A DNA stretch of 64,000 nucleotides, from the NCBI GenBank assembly GCA_016719055.1, contig JADKAW010000004.1, positions 124,001-188,000 on the forward strand, in the 5' to 3' direction. How positions within the stretch are numbered: position 1 is the stretch's first letter; each line of letters begins with the position of its first letter. This DNA is from Candidatus Rhodoferax mariagerensis. GTDB taxonomy: Bacteria; Pseudomonadota; Gammaproteobacteria; Burkholderiales; Burkholderiaceae_C. The notes beneath the pieces were generated by a model. It was not told the origin of the DNA and made no database searches. It saw only the letters and a program-made list of their open reading frames with translations. Shown piece after piece: positions 8,279-16,026 of the stretch. Position numbers and translations under genes: made by a program.

Positions 8279-9042
8279 AACTGATTTTTCCAGGTTCGCA
8301 GCGCGGCAAAAACACCTACTGGATCGTGGGCGCCAGGGTCAAACTGGCCAATGGCGGCCAAAACATCGGGCACATGGGTGCGCAAAAAGGGATTGATGGC
8401 TTTTTCCAGCCCGATGCGAGAGGGCAGGGTGGGCAAGTGCTGTTCCCGCAGTGATTGCACTTGCGCCTGGTAAGTGATGAGCGTCTGGTTCAGCGGCTCG
8501 ACCGCACGCGCAAACACCAGCCCGCTGGCGGTGTATTCGTGCGCGCAGCACACCCGGCAGGGGTCAGGCAGGGCCGACAGCCGGGTCAACGACTGCAGCA
8601 TTTGCGCCGGCGTGCCTTCAAACAGCCTGCCACTACCTGCACTGAACAGGGTGTCGCCACAAAACAGGATCGGTGCCTGGCCCGGCGGCTGACCGACATA
8701 AGCGATATGGCCAGCAGTGTGGCCCGGTACTTCGAGAACGGTAAACGCGGTGCCCAGCACGTCAACGGTTTCGCCCTCGGCCAAGCGGGTGAGCGGCTCC
8801 GGCATGCGCTCCTTGTGGGGGCCAAAGACCTGGGCGCCCGTGACTTGGCGCAATTCGCCAACCCCTGCGGTGTGGTCGCCATGGTGATGCGTGACTAGAA
8901 TCGTCATCAGCTTGAGATTCAGGCGCTGAAGGGCTTCAAAAACCACGTCAGCATCGCCCGGATCAATTACCACGGCGCGTTGGCCTTGGTGCAGCATCCA
9001 GATGTAGTTGTCGTCGAAAGCAGGGAGTGGGATTAACTTCAT
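8275..9042 (-). CDS. gloB: Hydroxyacylglutathione hydrolase (glyoxalase II)
   Basis: A 255-residue metallo-beta-lactamase-fold enzyme with the metal motif THHHGDHTAG, the PGHTAGH histidine, FCGDTLFSAG and the CAHEYT motif typical of glyoxalase II. It splits S-lactoylglutathione to D-lactate, ending methylglyoxal detoxification. Start MKLIPLPAFDDNYIW is the usual N-terminus. It faces the methyltransferase gene head-to-head; the two start codons lie within about 20 bases or overlap. Confidence 0.95.
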   Translation of the reverse strand: MKLIPLPAFDDNYIWMLHQGQRAVVIDPGDADVVFEALQRLNLKLMTILVTHHHGDHTAGVGELRQVTGAQVFGPHKERMPEPLTRLAEGETVDVLGTAFTVLEVPGHTAGHIAYVGQPPGQAPILFCGDTLFSAGSGRLFEGTPAQMLQSLTRLSALPDPCRVCCAHEYTASGLVFARAVEPLNQTLITYQAQVQSLREQHLPTLPSRIGLEKAINPFLRTHVPDVLAAIGQFDPGAHDPVGVFAALRTWKNQF

Positions 9043-9880
9043 GAGCGGTCAAATTATAGGGATGCCCCAGTGGCTGGCCAGCCCGCCTGGGCAATATCTG
9101 CTGAACTGGGAGCGTGCCCAAATGGCCAGCACGGTGGCCAACCTGTTTGGTTTTCATGCCTTGCAGCTCGGCCTGCCCGAGCTCGATGCGCTGGAAAGCA
9201 ACCGCATGCCGCACCGCTGGCTGGCTACCCAGACCGCCGTGGACAGCGCTTTACCCGGCCAGACCGTTGGCCCGCGATCAACGCTGGTGACCGATTTTTC
9301 AGCCCTGCCGTTTCCCGCCAACAGCCTGGATCTGGTGGTGCTGCCGCATGCGCTGGAGCTGACCCACGACCCGCATGGCGCGCTGCGTGAGGTGGCACGG
9401 GTGCTGGTGCCCGATGGCCGGGTGGTCATTTGCGGGCTCAACCCCTTGAGCCTGTGGGGCTTTCGGCAGCGCCGGGCGCATCTGTGCCGGCGCTTTGGTG
9501 CCGCACAGCTGTTTTTGCCCGAGGCTGGCGAGTTTATTGGCTACCTGCGCCTGCGCGACTGGCTGCGGCTGTTGAGCCTGGAGATCGAGGTAGGGCAATT
9601 TGGCTGCTACCGGCCGGCCTTTTCCAGCCAGGCCTGGCTGCAGCGCTTTGGCTGGATGGACGCCGCAGGTGCGCGCTGGTGGCCGATACTGGGGGCGGTT
9701 TACTTTTTGGTGGCGGTCAAGCGGGTGCGCGGCATGACACTGCTCAACCCCGGCTGGAAAACCTCAAGGTGGCTGGCAACTGCTCCTGTTTCGGTAGCTA
9801 ATAGCTCAGGTTCTAAAAGGGCTGGAAGCCAAAATATTGCTGATATTCATCAAAAGGTCGATGCTTGTGAACGTGATTGA
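9041..9880 (+). CDS. Class I SAM-dependent methyltransferase
   Basis: About 280 residues of a methyltransferase family often found between gloB and rnhA in this order. It has PPGQYLLNWERAQ, FGFHALQLGLPELD, then VVLPHALELTHDPHGALREVARVLVPDGRVVICGLNPLSLWG, the methyltransf_11 core. The start is ambiguous: ATG at 9041 touches the gloB start codon on the other strand, and ATG at 9062 is also possible. The last 30 or so residues (SVANSSGSKRAGSQNIADIHQK) are encoded by a dispersed-repeat copy and run into rnhA, so the native stop seems to have been lost. The substrate is unknown. Confidence 0.85.
   Translation: MSGQIIGMPQWLASPPGQYLLNWERAQMASTVANLFGFHALQLGLPELDALESNRMPHRWLATQTAVDSALPGQTVGPRSTLVTDFSALPFPANSLDLVVLPHALELTHDPHGALREVARVLVPDGRVVICGLNPLSLWGFRQRRAHLCRRFGAAQLFLPEAGEFIGYLRLRDWLRLLSLEIEVGQFGCYRPAFSSQAWLQRFGWMDAAGARWWPILGAVYFLVAVKRVRGMTLLNPGWKTSRWLATAPVSVANSSGSKRAGSQNIADIHQKVDACERD
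9784..9848 (-). repeat. Dispersed repeat copy at methyltransferase/rnhA junction
   Basis: TAGCTAATAGC, then AAAAGGGCTGGAAGCCAAAA, matching the copies at 15950 and 17284. It supplies the C-terminal codons of the methyltransferase and the upstream region of rnhA. Confidence 0.65.
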
Positions 9881-10316
9881 AATTTATACCGACGGGGCTT
9901 GCAAGGGCAACCCCGGCCCGGGAGGCTGGGGCGCTTTGCTGAAGTCAGCCGGTGCCCAGAAAGAGCTGTGTGGGGGCGAACTGGGCACCACCAACAACCG
10001 CATGGAAATGCTGGCGGTGGTTGAGGCGCTGACAGCCCTGAAGCGCCCGTGCCAGGTGACCTTGCACGTTGACAGCCAGTATGTGCTCAAGGGCATGACC
10101 GAATGGCTACCCGGCTGGAAGGCGCGCGGTTGGAAAACAGCGGCCAAGGCACCGGTCAAAAACGTGGACCTGTGGCAGCGGCTGGACGCGCTGGTGAATG
10201 GCAGTGGTCACCAGATCGACTGGCGCTGGGTGCGCGGGCACAATGGCGACCCGGGCAATGAGCGGGCCGACCAGCTGGCCAATCAGGGGGTCGAAATGGC
10301 GCTCAAGCAGCGCTAA
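9861..10316 (+). CDS. rnhA: Ribonuclease HI
   Basis: A 151-residue RNase H that removes RNA from RNA-DNA hybrids. The DEDD acids are in place: IYTDGACKGNPGPGG, the E in NNRMEMLAVVEAL, D in LHVDSQYVLKG and D in GNERADQLAN. ATG at 9861 or GTG at 9867 both fit; the longer start at 9837 is inside repeat sequence. The gene overlaps the methyltransferase 3' end. Full length. Confidence 0.96.
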   Translation: MLVNVIEIYTDGACKGNPGPGGWGALLKSAGAQKELCGGELGTTNNRMEMLAVVEALTALKRPCQVTLHVDSQYVLKGMTEWLPGWKARGWKTAAKAPVKNVDLWQRLDALVNGSGHQIDWRWVRGHNGDPGNERADQLANQGVEMALKQR

Positions 10317-10429
10317 CTTTCATGGGCTCTGACCACCCCGGACATAAAAGTAATTTCACGTTTTAGGGGGGTGGCCCGCGGCCGACCGACGGGATGGGCA
10401 AGAATGTGTCGGGTATCGGCTCAGCCCTG

Positions 10430-11239
10430 TCATGGCACGGCGCGAACCTCGGCCAGTGCAGCGCGTATCGCGTCGACCACGGCCTCTGGCTTTTCCAGAG
10501 GGATGGCATGGCCCCCTTCCACCCATATCTGTTTGGCGTTGGGGTACATGCGGGCGATGTCTTGCCGCATGGCATTGGAGAACCGGGCCAGATCGGAGGT
10601 TTCCTTCATGGGCTCGGCGGCACTGAGCACATACACCGGCATGTCGCTCACCGTGGGCAGAGAGAGCACCTGTTGGCCGGTCTGCGTCAACCCGTCAAAC
10701 TCGTCTTTAGCGACACCGGTGATCAATGCCTTGGCCATGCCGCGTACCAGCAGTGACTGGTTTTCCATTGCCCCCGCACCCTCCAGTTGCCGGGGGTGGG
10801 TTGAATCGACCAGCACCAGGGCCGCAACTTCTTGCCGGTGTTTGCGTGCAAACAGTTGCATGTAGAGGCCACCCAGCGAGTGACCAACCAACACATAGGG
10901 TGGGCGCATGCCTTGTGACAACAAGGCCCGGCGCAGTTCCGCAACAATGTGCTCGCCGTCGCGTGGGGTGTCAGCAGGCGCGCTGTTGCCCAGACCTGGC
11001 CGGTTGTAGACAAAGTAAGCCGTGCCGCTGGGCAGGGCTTGCAGCACCTTGCCCCACCATTCCATGCGGCCACCCAGCCCGTTTTCAAACACAACGACCG
11101 GCCCGGACCCCGCGCGGGCCACCAGTTCCAGCGCTCGGGAATCAACCTGGCTGATTTGCGTACCGGGCAAACCGGCGCATCCGGCAATCAGAGTCAACAA
11201 AAGTAGGGCGGCAAGACGCAGAGTCGGAATGGGCTTCAT
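10430..11239 (-). CDS. Alpha/beta hydrolase lipoprotein
   Basis: A 269-residue protein with lipobox LIAGC at about residue 20, so probably membrane-anchored. The hydrolase core is VVFENGLGGRMEWW, RPGLGNS, nucleophile elbow VGHSLGG, VDSTHP and the final histidine in VEGGHAIPLEKPEAV. Substrate is unknown. It is followed, on the same strand and upstream, by a methyltransferase 54 bases away; co-transcription is likely. Confidence 0.88.
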   Translation of the reverse strand: MKPIPTLRLAALLLLTLIAGCAGLPGTQISQVDSRALELVARAGSGPVVVFENGLGGRMEWWGKVLQALPSGTAYFVYNRPGLGNSAPADTPRDGEHIVAELRRALLSQGMRPPYVLVGHSLGGLYMQLFARKHRQEVAALVLVDSTHPRQLEGAGAMENQSLLVRGMAKALITGVAKDEFDGLTQTGQQVLSLPTVSDMPVYVLSAAEPMKETSDLARFSNAMRQDIARMYPNAKQIWVEGGHAIPLEKPEAVVDAIRAALAEVRAVP

Positions 11240-11293
11240 GGGAGTTCAATGGAAGTGGGTTTAGAGGTGAGCAGGGTGCGTTTGGTCGGGTCA

Positions 11294-12037
11294 TCAGGTC
11301 GCTGGTTTGCGGGCCACGATGAATGGCCGCCAGTCGCGGCCACGGCCCTTAGTGGCATGGTGTTCCACGCTGTCGATCGTCAGCCCGCTGCGTTCAATGG
11401 CAGTCAACAGCCTGTCTTCGGTCAGCACAAGCACGGGTGGTGCCAGATGCAGCAGGCGCATGAGGGGCAGGGCCGCAAGGGGCACCAGCGGATTCATGTG
11501 GGCAATACAGGCCGTCTTGCTGATGAACAGCCCGCCGGGTCGCAAATGCTGCATCACCTTGGCCAGGGTATGGTCCAGATCCGGCACCAGGTGCAGCAGG
11601 TTCAACGCCAGCACCACGTCCCAGCCGGCATCGGCTTGGCCTGTGGATGTGGCGGTTTCGCTTTTCTGGGGCAATTGGGCGGGGGTGGGCAGATCGGCAT
11701 CGGCACCGGCCACGACAAGGTGCAACACGCGGCGCACCTCGCACGGGGCCTGGGTGAGTTTTTGGCGGGCAATGTCCACCATGGCGGACGACAGGTCGGC
11801 AGCGGTGTAGTGCGCCGTCCCCGAAGCCAGCTGGAGGGCGGTGGTGGCCGTGCCACAGCCCAGCTCCAGCACGTAGTCGGTGGGCTGCAGCCTGTGCCGG
11901 ACACGCTGCAAGGTGCGCTCATAACCGGGCATGTCGGCAATGGCACTGGTGGCGTACTTGCGGGCTGTCTTGTCCCAGAAGCGGGCGCTGATCGCCAGCA
12001 AGGGGCTGGTGCTCTGGATTGTGGTCATGTCTGTCAT
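11294..12037 (-). CDS. Class I SAM-dependent methyltransferase
   Basis: About 247 residues. Motif I LELGCGTATTALQLA and post-motifs VVLALNLLHLVPDLDHTLAKVMQHLRPGGLFISKT identify a small-molecule methyltransferase. The open frame extends to 12148, but 12037 (MTDMTT...) is chosen because the promoter predicted upstream starts transcription near 12055; ATG 12028 is also possible. It is divergent from a LysR gene, which probably controls it. Confidence 0.85.
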   Translation of the reverse strand: MTDMTTIQSTSPLLAISARFWDKTARKYATSAIADMPGYERTLQRVRHRLQPTDYVLELGCGTATTALQLASGTAHYTAADLSSAMVDIARQKLTQAPCEVRRVLHLVVAGADADLPTPAQLPQKSETATSTGQADAGWDVVLALNLLHLVPDLDHTLAKVMQHLRPGGLFISKTACIAHMNPLVPLAALPLMRLLHLAPPVLVLTEDRLLTAIERSGLTIDSVEHHATKGRGRDWRPFIVARKPAT

Positions 12038-12061
12038 CTGCTGGAAAGTATTGAGGGGCGA

Positions 12062-12090
12062 ATCGTACGCATCCAAATTTGCATGTGCAA
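12062..12090 (-). promoter_or_regulatory. Promoter of the methyltransferase gene
   Basis: On the minus strand TTGCAC (12085-12090) is separated by 17 bases from TACGAT (12062-12067). The -35 lies against the palindrome at 12087-12110, as expected for a LysR-controlled promoter. Confidence 0.55.
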
Positions 12091-12110
12091 TCTCTAATTT
12101 TGCAGATTGC
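12087..12110. promoter_or_regulatory. Probable LysR operator palindrome
   Basis: GCAATCT and AGATTGC form a perfect 7-bp inverted repeat separated by ten bases, in the space between the divergent methyltransferase and LysR genes. It contains the T-N11-A pattern typical of LysR-type binding sites. Confidence 0.6.
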
Positions 12111-12124
12111 CTATACATAAATGC

Positions 12125-13003
12125 ATGACACAACCCGACTGGAACCAATTACGTGCCTTTCTTGAAACGGCTGAGACCGGCTCACTCTCGGCGGCGGCAC
12201 GCAAACTGGGGCTGACGCAGCCCACGCTCAGTCGGCATGTGGCTGCCATTGAACAGACCTTGGGGGTCACACTGTTCGAGCGCACCGCACAATCGATGGT
12301 GTTGACCGACGCGGGCCTGAATCTGCTGGAACATGCCCGCACCATGGGCGCAGCTGCGCAGGAGCTGGTACTGACGGCATCGGGTCAATCGCAGGCAGTA
12401 GAGGGGCTGGTGGCGGTGTCGGCCACCGATGCAGTGGCCACCTGGCTGCTGCCGCCGGTGCTGCGGCGCTTGCGCGACGTGGCGCCGGGCATCACGGTGG
12501 AGGTGGTCACCTCCAATGCGCTGAGCGACTTGCGCCGCCGCGAGGCTGACATTGCCATCCGCCATGTGCGGCCCGACCAGCCCGACCTGATTGGCCGCCT
12601 GCTGTATGACAGCAGCGCAGGCTTCTACGCGTCGACTGACTGGGTAGAACGGCATGGCCACCCGCGCACAGCACAACAGGCCAAGGGGCTGGATTTCATC
12701 GGCGCCGACCGCAGTGGCCACTATCTGGCGTATCTGGTGCAACACGGGCTGCCGCTGTCAGCGACACAGTTTCGGGTGTTGTCTGAAAACTCGGTCACGT
12801 CATGGATGCTGGTGCAGCAGGGTCTGGGCATCGGCGTGATGATGGACGAGGTGGCCCGACGTACCGCCGGCGTGGTGCGGGTGTTGGACGAGGTGGCGGC
12901 AGTGCGGTTTCCGGTCTGGCTGGTGACGCACCGCGAGTTGCGAACAGCGCGGCGCATCCGCATGGTGTTCGACGAACTGGCACTGGCACTGACGCCATGC
13001 TGA
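12125..13003 (+). CDS. LysR-family transcriptional regulator
   Basis: A 292-residue regulator. The winged helix is WNQLRAFLETAETGSLSAAARKLGLTQPTLSRHVAAIEQTLGVTLFERT; the rest is a periplasmic-binding-protein-like effector domain (VSATDAVATWLLPPVLRRLRD..., RHVRPDQPDLIGRLL). The start at 12125 is only a few bases from a TATACA -10-like box, so the leader would be very short; ATG 12107 is the alternative. It probably regulates the divergent methyltransferase and hydrolase. The effector is unknown. Confidence 0.9.
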   Translation: MTQPDWNQLRAFLETAETGSLSAAARKLGLTQPTLSRHVAAIEQTLGVTLFERTAQSMVLTDAGLNLLEHARTMGAAAQELVLTASGQSQAVEGLVAVSATDAVATWLLPPVLRRLRDVAPGITVEVVTSNALSDLRRREADIAIRHVRPDQPDLIGRLLYDSSAGFYASTDWVERHGHPRTAQQAKGLDFIGADRSGHYLAYLVQHGLPLSATQFRVLSENSVTSWMLVQQGLGIGVMMDEVARRTAGVVRVLDEVAAVRFPVWLVTHRELRTARRIRMVFDELALALTPC

Positions 13004-13047
13004 AGCGGGCTAGAACCAGCACGCAACACGCGCCAAAAGGGATGGCC

Positions 13048-13638
13048 TCAGGCCAGCAGCGTTTCGGCAAACGCATTGATGGCGGCCACGTCGGGCTCCA
13101 GCGCGGTGTAGGGCAGGTGTTCGCGGTCCAGAATTTCGCGCAGACCCACATCAACCTCGCGTGCCTGTTCCTCGTCCTGAAAACGCCCGGAGCGCACATA
13201 TTTCTTGTCACCACGCTTGACCAGGATGTTGATGTTGTCGTTCTGGCGGTACCACTCCAGAATCTGCTGACGCGTTTTGGCAATGTCGCAAATGTTGTCG
13301 GCGTAGTTTTCGTTGTAAAACAACACTTGAGGTAGCGAGCACTCGGTGATCAGAAAGTGCACCTGGCCGTCAATCAGGTTCAGCATTTCATATTGCCGTT
13401 GGGCAATGAAATACTGGTTTTTCAGCACCTCAAAATTTTGCTGCCACACCAGTGACTTGGCATAGTCGGGAATGGTTTCAACGGTTTTGTTGTGCAGGCT
13501 CAGGTACAGCACCATGGCCGCCGAAAACAGCGATTTGTCGCTGCCCGGCCCGCCAATGATGTTGATGACCTTGGTCGGGTACATGCGCATCTTGGTTTCG
13601 GGCAGGTGGTTGATGACATTGGAGTAACGAATGCTCAT
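13048..13638 (-). CDS. P-loop ATPase-like protein (AAA_28 type)
   Basis: A 196-residue protein of unknown role. The N-terminus has a P-loop-like IIGGPGSDKSLFSAAM at residues 27-42, followed by LVWQQNFEVLKNQYFIAQRQYEML and LITECSLPQVLFYNENYAD, the layout of NadR-like/AAA_28 kinases and ATPases that are common in phage genomes. The glycine before the Walker lysine is Asp34, which is unusual and may reduce nucleotide binding. It lies alone between a convergent LysR gene and the LON-domain gene. Confidence 0.6.
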   Translation of the reverse strand: MSIRYSNVINHLPETKMRMYPTKVINIIGGPGSDKSLFSAAMVLYLSLHNKTVETIPDYAKSLVWQQNFEVLKNQYFIAQRQYEMLNLIDGQVHFLITECSLPQVLFYNENYADNICDIAKTRQQILEWYRQNDNINILVKRGDKKYVRSGRFQDEEQAREVDVGLREILDREHLPYTALEPDVAAINAFAETLLA

Positions 13639-13726
13639 GATGAATTACCGGTAAAGAGATGACTGACCAGCCGCCATCGTGGGCCAAATCAGGGCAATTT
13701 GCAAGCCGCATTTTCACCCAGGCGCG

Positions 13727-14386
13727 TCAGATCGGAATACCGTTGCGCTCCAGCAGGTCGCTGACCAGCTCCAGCCGCACCAGTGGGTTGTCCAGCGCCA
13801 TCAAACGGTGTTTGAGTTCCAGCGCCATGGGTAGCAGCTCACACCAGCGGTTGGCCACCCAGGCGCAGTCATCGAGCAGGTAGGGCGGCTGGACTGGCAT
13901 CTGGTCGGGCGCGATGCCCTGCAACTGCAAGGTGCTAATCACCCGCTGCAGCTTGGCAGCTACTGGCTGCAAGTCCAGCGGCAAGGGCACCAGCAGGTCA
14001 TCAGGCTGCACATGTACATGGGCAACCCACAGGCCATGCTTGAGCATTTCGTGCTCTTGCACTTGAAAACGCTGCAAGCCGGTGCACTGGATCAGCATCA
14101 GCCCGGGTTTGGGGCGGCTCAGGCTGGTAATGCGCGCCAGGGTGCCGCTGGCATGAAAAATTTCCTGGGCAAAACTGCTTCCACCGGGCGTGTGGCTGGG
14201 GGCCTGGCGCACCTCGCTGCCCTGGTTGAGGGTGACCACACCAAACGGTGCACCCGCCTTGAAGCATTTGCCAATCATGTCGAGGTAGCGCACCTCAAAA
14301 ATCTGCAGCGGCAGGTAGCCGCCGGGAAACAGCACGGTGCTCAGGGGAAACAGCGGCAGAGAATGGAGCGCCAGGGTGTCAGACAT
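13727..14386 (-). CDS. LON substrate-binding domain protein
   Basis: About 219 residues. The segment LPLFPLSTVLFPGGYLPLQIFEVRYLDMIGKC is the hallmark of the Lon N-terminal (PUA-like) domain; no AAA or protease domain follows. Such stand-alone proteins are widespread in proteobacteria and of unclear role, perhaps substrate or peptide binding. ATG 14386 (MSDTLALHSLPLFPL) fits the family better than the upstream ATG at 14416. Confidence 0.9.
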   Translation of the reverse strand: MSDTLALHSLPLFPLSTVLFPGGYLPLQIFEVRYLDMIGKCFKAGAPFGVVTLNQGSEVRQAPSHTPGGSSFAQEIFHASGTLARITSLSRPKPGLMLIQCTGLQRFQVQEHEMLKHGLWVAHVHVQPDDLLVPLPLDLQPVAAKLQRVISTLQLQGIAPDQMPVQPPYLLDDCAWVANRWCELLPMALELKHRLMALDNPLVRLELVSDLLERNGIPI

Positions 14387-14607
14387 GGTGGTTGCAGAAA
14401 AGGCGGATTGCGGCATCTTCCCACGAATGGCCAGCGCTTGTCAGACACCGAATTTTGTCGCTGCGTCTTGCAGGGCCTTGCCGTTGGGGCCACGGTGCAG
14501 GCGCTTTACGCCTCCAGCCGGCATTTCGTCGCATTTTGGGTGCACCGGTGCGCGCTATTTTTTACAGTTCGCCACATCGCAAACCAATCTTTTTTCAGGA
14601 GCCCCAC

Positions 14608-15273
14608 ATGTTTACCCGCTTGCAACATTCCATCCCCAAAAGAACAACCCGCCGCTTGGTATTGGCGGGTGCCCTATTGCTGGCCGGCGCCAGCTGGGCT
14701 GCACCAGCTGACAAGTTTGACAAGGCGTTTGCCGTGTTTCAACAAGCTGCCGCTGGCCAGGAAAGCGCCATTCAGCCAAGCACCGAGGCCTTTGAGGCCT
14801 TGCTCAAGGTCGAGCCGACCAACCCAGTGTTGCTGGCCTACGTTGGTGCTGCCACCAGCATGAAGGCCAACACCACCTGGTTTCCCTGGAAAAAGATGAC
14901 TTATGCCGAAGATGGCCTGGCCATGCTTGACAAAGCGCTGGCCATGCTGACTGCCGTGCACAATGCTCCCTTGCAGCATGAGGTGCCCGCTGTGCTGGAA
15001 GTGAAGTTTGTCGCGGCCAGCACTTTTTTGGCTGTGCCCGGTTTCATGAACCGCAGCCAGCGCGGTGCCAGCCTGCTGGCAGACGTGGTCAGCAGTGCGC
15101 TGCTGGCGACTGCGCCGCTGGCGTTTCGCGGGGATGTCTGGCTGGCGGCTGCCGAGCAGGCGCGCAAGGACCAGCGCCTGGAGGTGGCGCGCCAGCACCT
15201 GAACCAGATCATCAAAACCAACGCGCCACAGGCAGCCATTGCCCAGTCGCGCCTGGGGAGCCTGGCATCATGA
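14608..15273 (+). CDS. Periplasmic TPR-like protein of the ABC export operon
   Basis: A 221-residue protein with a Sec signal peptide (KRTTRRLVLAGALLLAGASWAAP) and then helical TPR-like sequence (EAFEALLKVEPTNPVLLAYVGAA, LEVARQHLNQIIKTNAP). A good ribosome site (CAGGAG) precedes ATG 14608. Its stop overlaps the start of the ABC ATPase (ATGA), marking the first gene of a five-gene operon. I infer a periplasmic accessory role; the family was not recognised. Confidence 0.75.
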   Translation: MFTRLQHSIPKRTTRRLVLAGALLLAGASWAAPADKFDKAFAVFQQAAAGQESAIQPSTEAFEALLKVEPTNPVLLAYVGAATSMKANTTWFPWKKMTYAEDGLAMLDKALAMLTAVHNAPLQHEVPAVLEVKFVAASTFLAVPGFMNRSQRGASLLADVVSSALLATAPLAFRGDVWLAAAEQARKDQRLEVARQHLNQIIKTNAPQAAIAQSRLGSLAS

Positions 15274-15956
15274 AGCAAGCCACTTCCACCCCGGTGGTGG
15301 CCCTGCACGGGGTGTTTAAAACCTATCGCATGGGCCAGCATGTGATCCCGGCTTTGCAAGGGGTTGACTTGAGTGTGCAACCGGGTGAACTGCTGGCCCT
15401 GACCGGACCGTCGGGCAGCGGCAAAAGCACGTTGCTCAACCTGTGTGGCCTGATCGACACCCCGGATGCTGGTGAAATAACGCTTGGCGGCCAGAATGTG
15501 CAGGGTTTGACCGAGGTGCAGCGCACCCTGCTGCGCCGCGATGCGCTGGGCTTTGTCTTTCAGAGCTTTAACCTGGTGCCGGTGATGACGGTGTATGACA
15601 ACGTGGACTACCCGCTGTTTCTGGCCGGCGTGCCCACGTCTGAACGACGCCTGCGTGTCAACGCACAACTGGCGGCCGTGGGTTTGCAAGACCACGCCCG
15701 GCACCGCCCCGACGCGCTCTCAGGTGGGCAGCGCCAGCGTGTGGCGATTGCGCGGGCACTGGTTAAACGCCCCAAGCTGGTTATCGCCGATGAGCCCACC
15801 GCCAGCCTGGACTCGCACACCGCTGATCAGGTGCTGGCACTGATGCGCGAACGCGGTCATGCCGAAGGCGCAGCGTTTGTTTTTGCCACGCACGACAGCC
15901 GCCTGACCAGTCGCTGCGACCGGGTGCTGGCGTTGCTGGATGGAAAAATACTATGA
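15270..15956 (+). CDS. ABC transporter ATPase, LolD/MacB type
   Basis: A 228-residue ATPase with Walker A GPSGSGKSTLLNL, Q-loop FVFQSFNLVPVMTVYDNV, signature LSGGQRQRVAIARAL, Walker B LVIADEPTASLD and H-loop ATHDSR. The 'FNLVPVMTVYDNV' Q-loop region marks the LolD/MacB/FtsE mechanotransmission group. It energises the permease encoded next. A dispersed repeat begins at its last codons. Confidence 0.93.
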   Translation: MKQATSTPVVALHGVFKTYRMGQHVIPALQGVDLSVQPGELLALTGPSGSGKSTLLNLCGLIDTPDAGEITLGGQNVQGLTEVQRTLLRRDALGFVFQSFNLVPVMTVYDNVDYPLFLAGVPTSERRLRVNAQLAAVGLQDHARHRPDALSGGQRQRVAIARALVKRPKLVIADEPTASLDSHTADQVLALMRERGHAEGAAFVFATHDSRLTSRCDRVLALLDGKIL

Positions 15957-16012
15957 AAAAAATAGTGACTTACGCATACGGTTACTGGGCTGGAAGCCAA
16001 AAATATACTCAG
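15950..16012 (-). repeat. Dispersed repeat copy between ABC ATPase and permease
   Basis: ATAGTGACTTACGCATACGG, then TTACTGGGCTGGAAGCCAAAAA. It begins at the ATPase stop codon and fills most of the 70-base gap before the permease start. Confidence 0.65.
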
Positions 16013-16026
16013 ATAAGGGGATTGTC

